Source: Gammaproteobacteria bacterium (GTDB taxonomy: Bacteria > Pseudomonadota > Gammaproteobacteria > HK1). From it: a stretch of DNA of 64,000 nt. Below, piece by piece: positions 61,443-64,000 of this stretch. The translations under genes and the position numbers were made by a program. Every line of letters starts with the position of its first letter. Positions within the stretch are counted from its first letter, which is position 1. The notes under the pieces were generated by a model. That model did not search any database. It was given only the letters and a program-made list of their open reading frames with translations, and had not been told where the DNA came from. The stretch spans positions 2,652,001 to 2,716,000 of the forward strand of contig WLWT01000001.1 in the NCBI GenBank assembly GCA_012103455.1. The letters run 5' to 3'.

Positions 61443-61728
61443 CGTGGTCACGGTGGCGCTGAACTCCGGCGGTGCCGATGCGGTAGCCGCGCATATGCAA
61501 GAGCGCGGCCGCGCCTTTCCCGTAGTGCTCGATGAGTCGGGTAGCGTTGCCTCCGTATGGGGCGTGCGCGGGGTACCCACTACGTTTTTCGTCGATGCCG
61601 AGGGCACGGTGCGCAACGTAACCGTTGGCTACACCTCGTGGTTGGGGCTGCGCCTTCGGCTTTGGTGGGCTGAGCAAAACACCGGGGGGCGGGCCCGCTG
61701 CCAAACCGGGCTGACCGGTGCGAAGTAA
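61427..61728 (+). pseudogene. TlpA/DsbE-like protein disulfide reductase, 3' part
   Basis: Reads LANSHNVVTVALNSGGADAV, then AFPVVLDESGSVASVWGVRG, and the cis-Pro segment GVPTTFFVDAEGTV, ending GYTSWLGLRLRLWWAEQ. This is the second half of a thioredoxin fold and continues the 5' part that stops at ~43489. Without the island the gene would encode about 170-190 residues. Confidence 0.87.
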
Positions 61729-61824
61729 TGTAGGCCCAGTTGAGTGACGGTATGAATGTCCGGTTCGTCATCGACTATCAAAATGACCGGGGGCGTTGCG
61801 TGCATGAACAGTACGTCTTCAGCT

Positions 61825-62706
61825 TCACTGTTGTTCGAATAGTTTGTAAATCGCCGGGCTATACAAGTGACCCCAGCCGTTGGCCGCGGCTTGCTCTAAG
61901 CGTTCAGCGGCGACCTTGGCGGTTTTAGCATCGACGTTCACCGACTCGGCTAGGGCCAGCGCATAGCTCATATCTTTGAGCGAATAGGTGATCGGAAACC
62001 AGTCATCAGGATAATCGTTCTTGGTCATGCAGGCGCCGTGGCGGCGCATCACGAAGCTATCGGCGGAGCCGCGCGCGAGGATGTCGAATACTTTGGTCCG
62101 ATCTACGCCGGCCCTCGTGGCGATGGCCATGGCCTCCGCCAGGGCGGACACGGTTTGGAACACCAGCATATTGTTCATGAGTTTGAGCACTTGGCCGGTG
62201 CCTATTTCTCCACAATGGGAAATCTCCGTGCCCATACAGCGCAGATAGGGCTCTATCCGGCTGAACACTTGCTCATCGGCACCTACAGTGATGGCCAGAG
62301 TGCCGTCTTCAGCCGAGGGTACGCCCCGGGCCACCGGCGCGTCGGCGAAGTCAACGCCTTTTTGCGCCAGGGCACCAGCGGCTTCCCGGTCCACTCCGAC
62401 GGTGGCCGTGGTCATATCGACGACGGTTTGCCCGCGGCGGGCATGATGGATGAGGCCATCGTCTGCAAAGCACACTGCGCGCACTTGCGGCGCGCCGGGT
62501 AAACACATGAATACCAGGTCGCTGGTATCGACTAGCTCCGCTATGGATGTCGCTCTTGTGACGCCGTCATCCGCTAAAGCTTGCGCTTTTGCCGGATCTA
62601 TGTCGAAGCCCATCACCGGCACGCCGGCTCGCTTGGCTAGATTGCGGCACATGCGCCCGCCCATGACGCCCAGGCCGATGAACCCGAGTCCTTTGATCAG
62701 TGGCAT
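61825..62706 (-). CDS. NAD(P)-dependent beta-hydroxyacid dehydrogenase (HIBADH family)
   Basis: 293 residues. The Rossmann motif GLGVMG lies near 11-16, substrate loop DAPVARGVPSAEDGTL (usually DAPVSGG), and the catalytic Lys in GTGQVLKLMNNML. Members reduce or oxidise 3-hydroxyisobutyrate, tartronate semialdehyde or succinic semialdehyde; the substrate here is unknown. Two 17-bp tandem copies (62718-62751) lie just upstream of its start. Confidence 0.92.
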   Translation of the reverse strand: MPLIKGLGFIGLGVMGGRMCRNLAKRAGVPVMGFDIDPAKAQALADDGVTRATSIAELVDTSDLVFMCLPGAPQVRAVCFADDGLIHHARRGQTVVDMTTATVGVDREAAGALAQKGVDFADAPVARGVPSAEDGTLAITVGADEQVFSRIEPYLRCMGTEISHCGEIGTGQVLKLMNNMLVFQTVSALAEAMAIATRAGVDRTKVFDILARGSADSFVMRRHGACMTKNDYPDDWFPITYSLKDMSYALALAESVNVDAKTAKVAAERLEQAAANGWGHLYSPAIYKLFEQQ

Positions 62707-62717
62707 ATCCGAACCTC

Positions 62718-62751
62718 GCTACTGGCCAGAGAGGGCTACTGGCTAGAGAGG
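62718..62751. repeat. Two 17-bp tandem repeats upstream of the dehydrogenase
   Basis: GCTACTGGCCAGAGAGG is followed directly by GCTACTGGCTAGAGAGG. Same style as the other native-boundary duplications. Confidence 0.8.
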
Positions 62752-62914
62752 GAATGTACCTGACTGGTGGCCGGCTGACAGCCCGCAGCACCATTCTCGT
62801 TGCGTGTGACGGGCTATGCAGTCACTGCCGGTGCGTTATCATTGCTGCGTTATGTTATTCCTTTTACCTCCGGTTAGATTGATCGCCGTTCTTAAAGGGA
62901 CATTCAAAAAAGCG

Positions 62915-63871
62915 ATGCTCAAACGCCGATCAGGGCTTGGCGCCGTCGCTGTTTTGAGCCTCGGCTCTGCGGCGTGGATGGCGCAACCAATGCAGGCCGC
63001 GGAGCCGGTGCCGGTAGTCGTTTCGTTCACCATATTGGGCGATTTCGTCAGCCGTATAGGCGGTAGCAGGGTGGCGGTGCGAACGCTGGTGGGGAGCGGC
63101 GAAGATACGCATACCTACGTGCCCTCGCCCCGTGATGCAAAAGCGTTGCGGGACGCTCGCCTCATCGTCATCAATGGTCTTGGTTTTGAAGGCTGGATGA
63201 CACGGCTGGTGCAGGCGAGCGGCACGGCGGCACCGCTAGTCAGGGCCAGTGATGGAGTGGAGCTTTTACAGACCCATGGGCACCACGTGGAGCGAGGGTC
63301 CACCGGAACCTCTAGCCGTGAAACCCATCACCTTGAAAACGATCCCCACGCGTGGCTAAGCGCCATCAATGCGGTTATTTACGTTCGCAACATTGCGCAG
63401 GCACTGTGCCGCATCGACGGTGGGCATTGCGCCGCATACCGCCAGCGTGCTGATGAGTACGCAATAGAACTGCAGCGCTTGGATAAGCATATCAGAGAGC
63501 AGGTCGCGCGGGTGCCGGCGGCGCGGCGGCGGGTGGTCGCGGCCCATGCGGCATTCGGCTATTTTGCTGCTGAGTATGGTATGACTTTTCTAACGGTTCT
63601 TGGCACCAGCACCCACAGTGAGGCATCAGCCGCGCAGGTAGCTAGACTGATACGTCAAGCACGCCGGCAGGGGGCCAATGCCATCTTCGTCGAGAATATC
63701 GCCGATCCGCGCTTGATGCAGCAGGTGGCGCGCGAGATGGGTATCGAGCTGGGTGGTGTTTTGTACGCCGATGCGTTGGGAGCGGCCGAAGACGGCCCCG
63801 CATCGTATGTCGAGTTAATGCGGCGAAATGTCCACACTCTTGTCGAAGGCATCTTGCAAATGGATAAGTGA
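62915..63871 (+). CDS. Metal ABC transporter substrate-binding protein (ZnuA-like)
   Basis: Periplasmic Zn/Mn-binding protein of 318 residues from the ATG at 62915, which opens a signal peptide ending QPMQA-AE; an earlier ATG at 62852 is possible. Metal ligands are visible: His in EDTHTYVPSP, a His-rich loop (THGHHVERGS then ETHHLENDPH), and His in VVAAHAAFGYFAAEYG. The His-rich loop is typical of zinc rather than manganese forms. The permease and ATPase genes are not in the window. Divergent from the dehydrogenase. Confidence 0.9.
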   Translation: MLKRRSGLGAVAVLSLGSAAWMAQPMQAAEPVPVVVSFTILGDFVSRIGGSRVAVRTLVGSGEDTHTYVPSPRDAKALRDARLIVINGLGFEGWMTRLVQASGTAAPLVRASDGVELLQTHGHHVERGSTGTSSRETHHLENDPHAWLSAINAVIYVRNIAQALCRIDGGHCAAYRQRADEYAIELQRLDKHIREQVARVPAARRRVVAAHAAFGYFAAEYGMTFLTVLGTSTHSEASAAQVARLIRQARRQGANAIFVENIADPRLMQQVAREMGIELGGVLYADALGAAEDGPASYVELMRRNVHTLVEGILQMDK

Positions 63872-63875
63872 GTTG

Positions 63876-64000
63876 ATGATGAAGCGCTGGGTGTGGGGTT
63901 TGGCCTTTGCGGTGTTGTTGGTGGCTGGGCCGGCCAGGGCGGATGATGTAACGGCCGGTATTGCAAAACCCGCTGAGCTAGAGGTGAAAAACGCTTGGTC
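63876..64000 (+). CDS. Secreted protein, cut by the window end (possible copper chaperone)
   Basis: Starts at ATGATG, 5 bp after the ZnuA-like stop. The signal peptide RWVWGLAFAVLLVAGPARA is followed by DDVTAGIAKPAELEVKNAWS. The VKNAWS string resembles the start of PCuAC-type copper chaperones (..V.nAWsRA), but only 41 residues are visible. Confidence 0.5.
   Translation, partial: MMKRWVWGLAFAVLLVAGPARADDVTAGIAKPAELEVKNAW

Noticed and set aside
62821..62860. Zur operator upstream of the ZnuA-like gene
   Set aside because: GTTATGTTATTCC only weakly resembles the known palindrome and lacks a second half.
1..64000. tRNA or rRNA genes
   Set aside because: None recognised by eye on either strand; a covariance-model scan would be needed to be sure.

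Overview
The backbone of this window is GC-rich and looks like a gammaproteobacterium. The evidence is family content and gene order: spermidine synthase, a complete-looking System I cytochrome c maturation operon, MlaC, an ECF sigma/anti-sigma pair, HrpA helicase, FadD, a ThrH-type phosphatase and a Zn/Mn ABC binding protein. I cannot place it below class. No rRNA or tRNA gene was recognised.

Backbone, left (1-27.5 kb). speE is followed on the minus strand by a BMP-type nucleoside ABC transporter (binding protein, two permeases, double ATPase). Divergent to it are a short-chain dehydrogenase and a phosphoribosyltransferase, suggesting purine uptake and salvage. Next come ccmABCDEF-HI, with ccmG absent from its usual place, then mlaC, a TPR protein, a 12-copy 14-bp tandem repeat, a secreted unknown, the sigma/anti-sigma pair, an MFS transporter, an S41 peptidase and a CDGSH protein. 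A five-gene TelA cluster follows: two paralogous coiled-coil membrane proteins, TelA, a small membrane protein and a VWA protein. Many native gene boundaries carry short tandem duplications of 14-19 bp, and two copies of a ~140-bp MITE-like element are present.

Foreign block 1 (31.4-40.7 kb). An 8-9 kb segment sits between two direct repeats of the hrpA-3'/fadD-5' junction. In the left repeat hrpA is kept and the fadD copy has decayed; in the right repeat fadD is kept and the hrpA copy has decayed. The block carries a giant LamG-repeat gene (about 2470 codons, one frameshift) with cyanobacteria-like features, plus scraps of a tyrosinase-like gene, an amidohydrolase and an IS91-type transposase.

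Foreign block 2 (43.49-61.43 kb). A ~17.9 kb island splits a TlpA/DsbE-like thioredoxin gene whose 5' part is at 43.2 kb and 3' part at 61.4 kb. It holds two tandem integrons. Each has a + strand integrase, an attI with a putative Pc promoter, and minus-strand cassettes separated by recognisable attC sites. Both integrases are dead: copy 1 by a stop, a frameshift and truncation, copy 2 by a clean IS630-family insertion. Cassettes include a retropepsin-like protein pair, a zinc-ribbon protein, a PIN-domain toxin-like pair, HicAB (hicA frameshifted), a DUF4160/DUF2442 pair and a ParA pair. A group IIC intron lies inside one attC, and two IS630 types (two copies each, one nested in the other), an IS4-type and an IS5-type element add further disruption.

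Backbone, right (61.4-64 kb). The thioredoxin 3' part is followed by a beta-hydroxyacid dehydrogenase, a ZnuA-like metal-binding protein and the start of a small secreted protein that may be a copper chaperone. All family calls are from reading the sequence; no database search was run.
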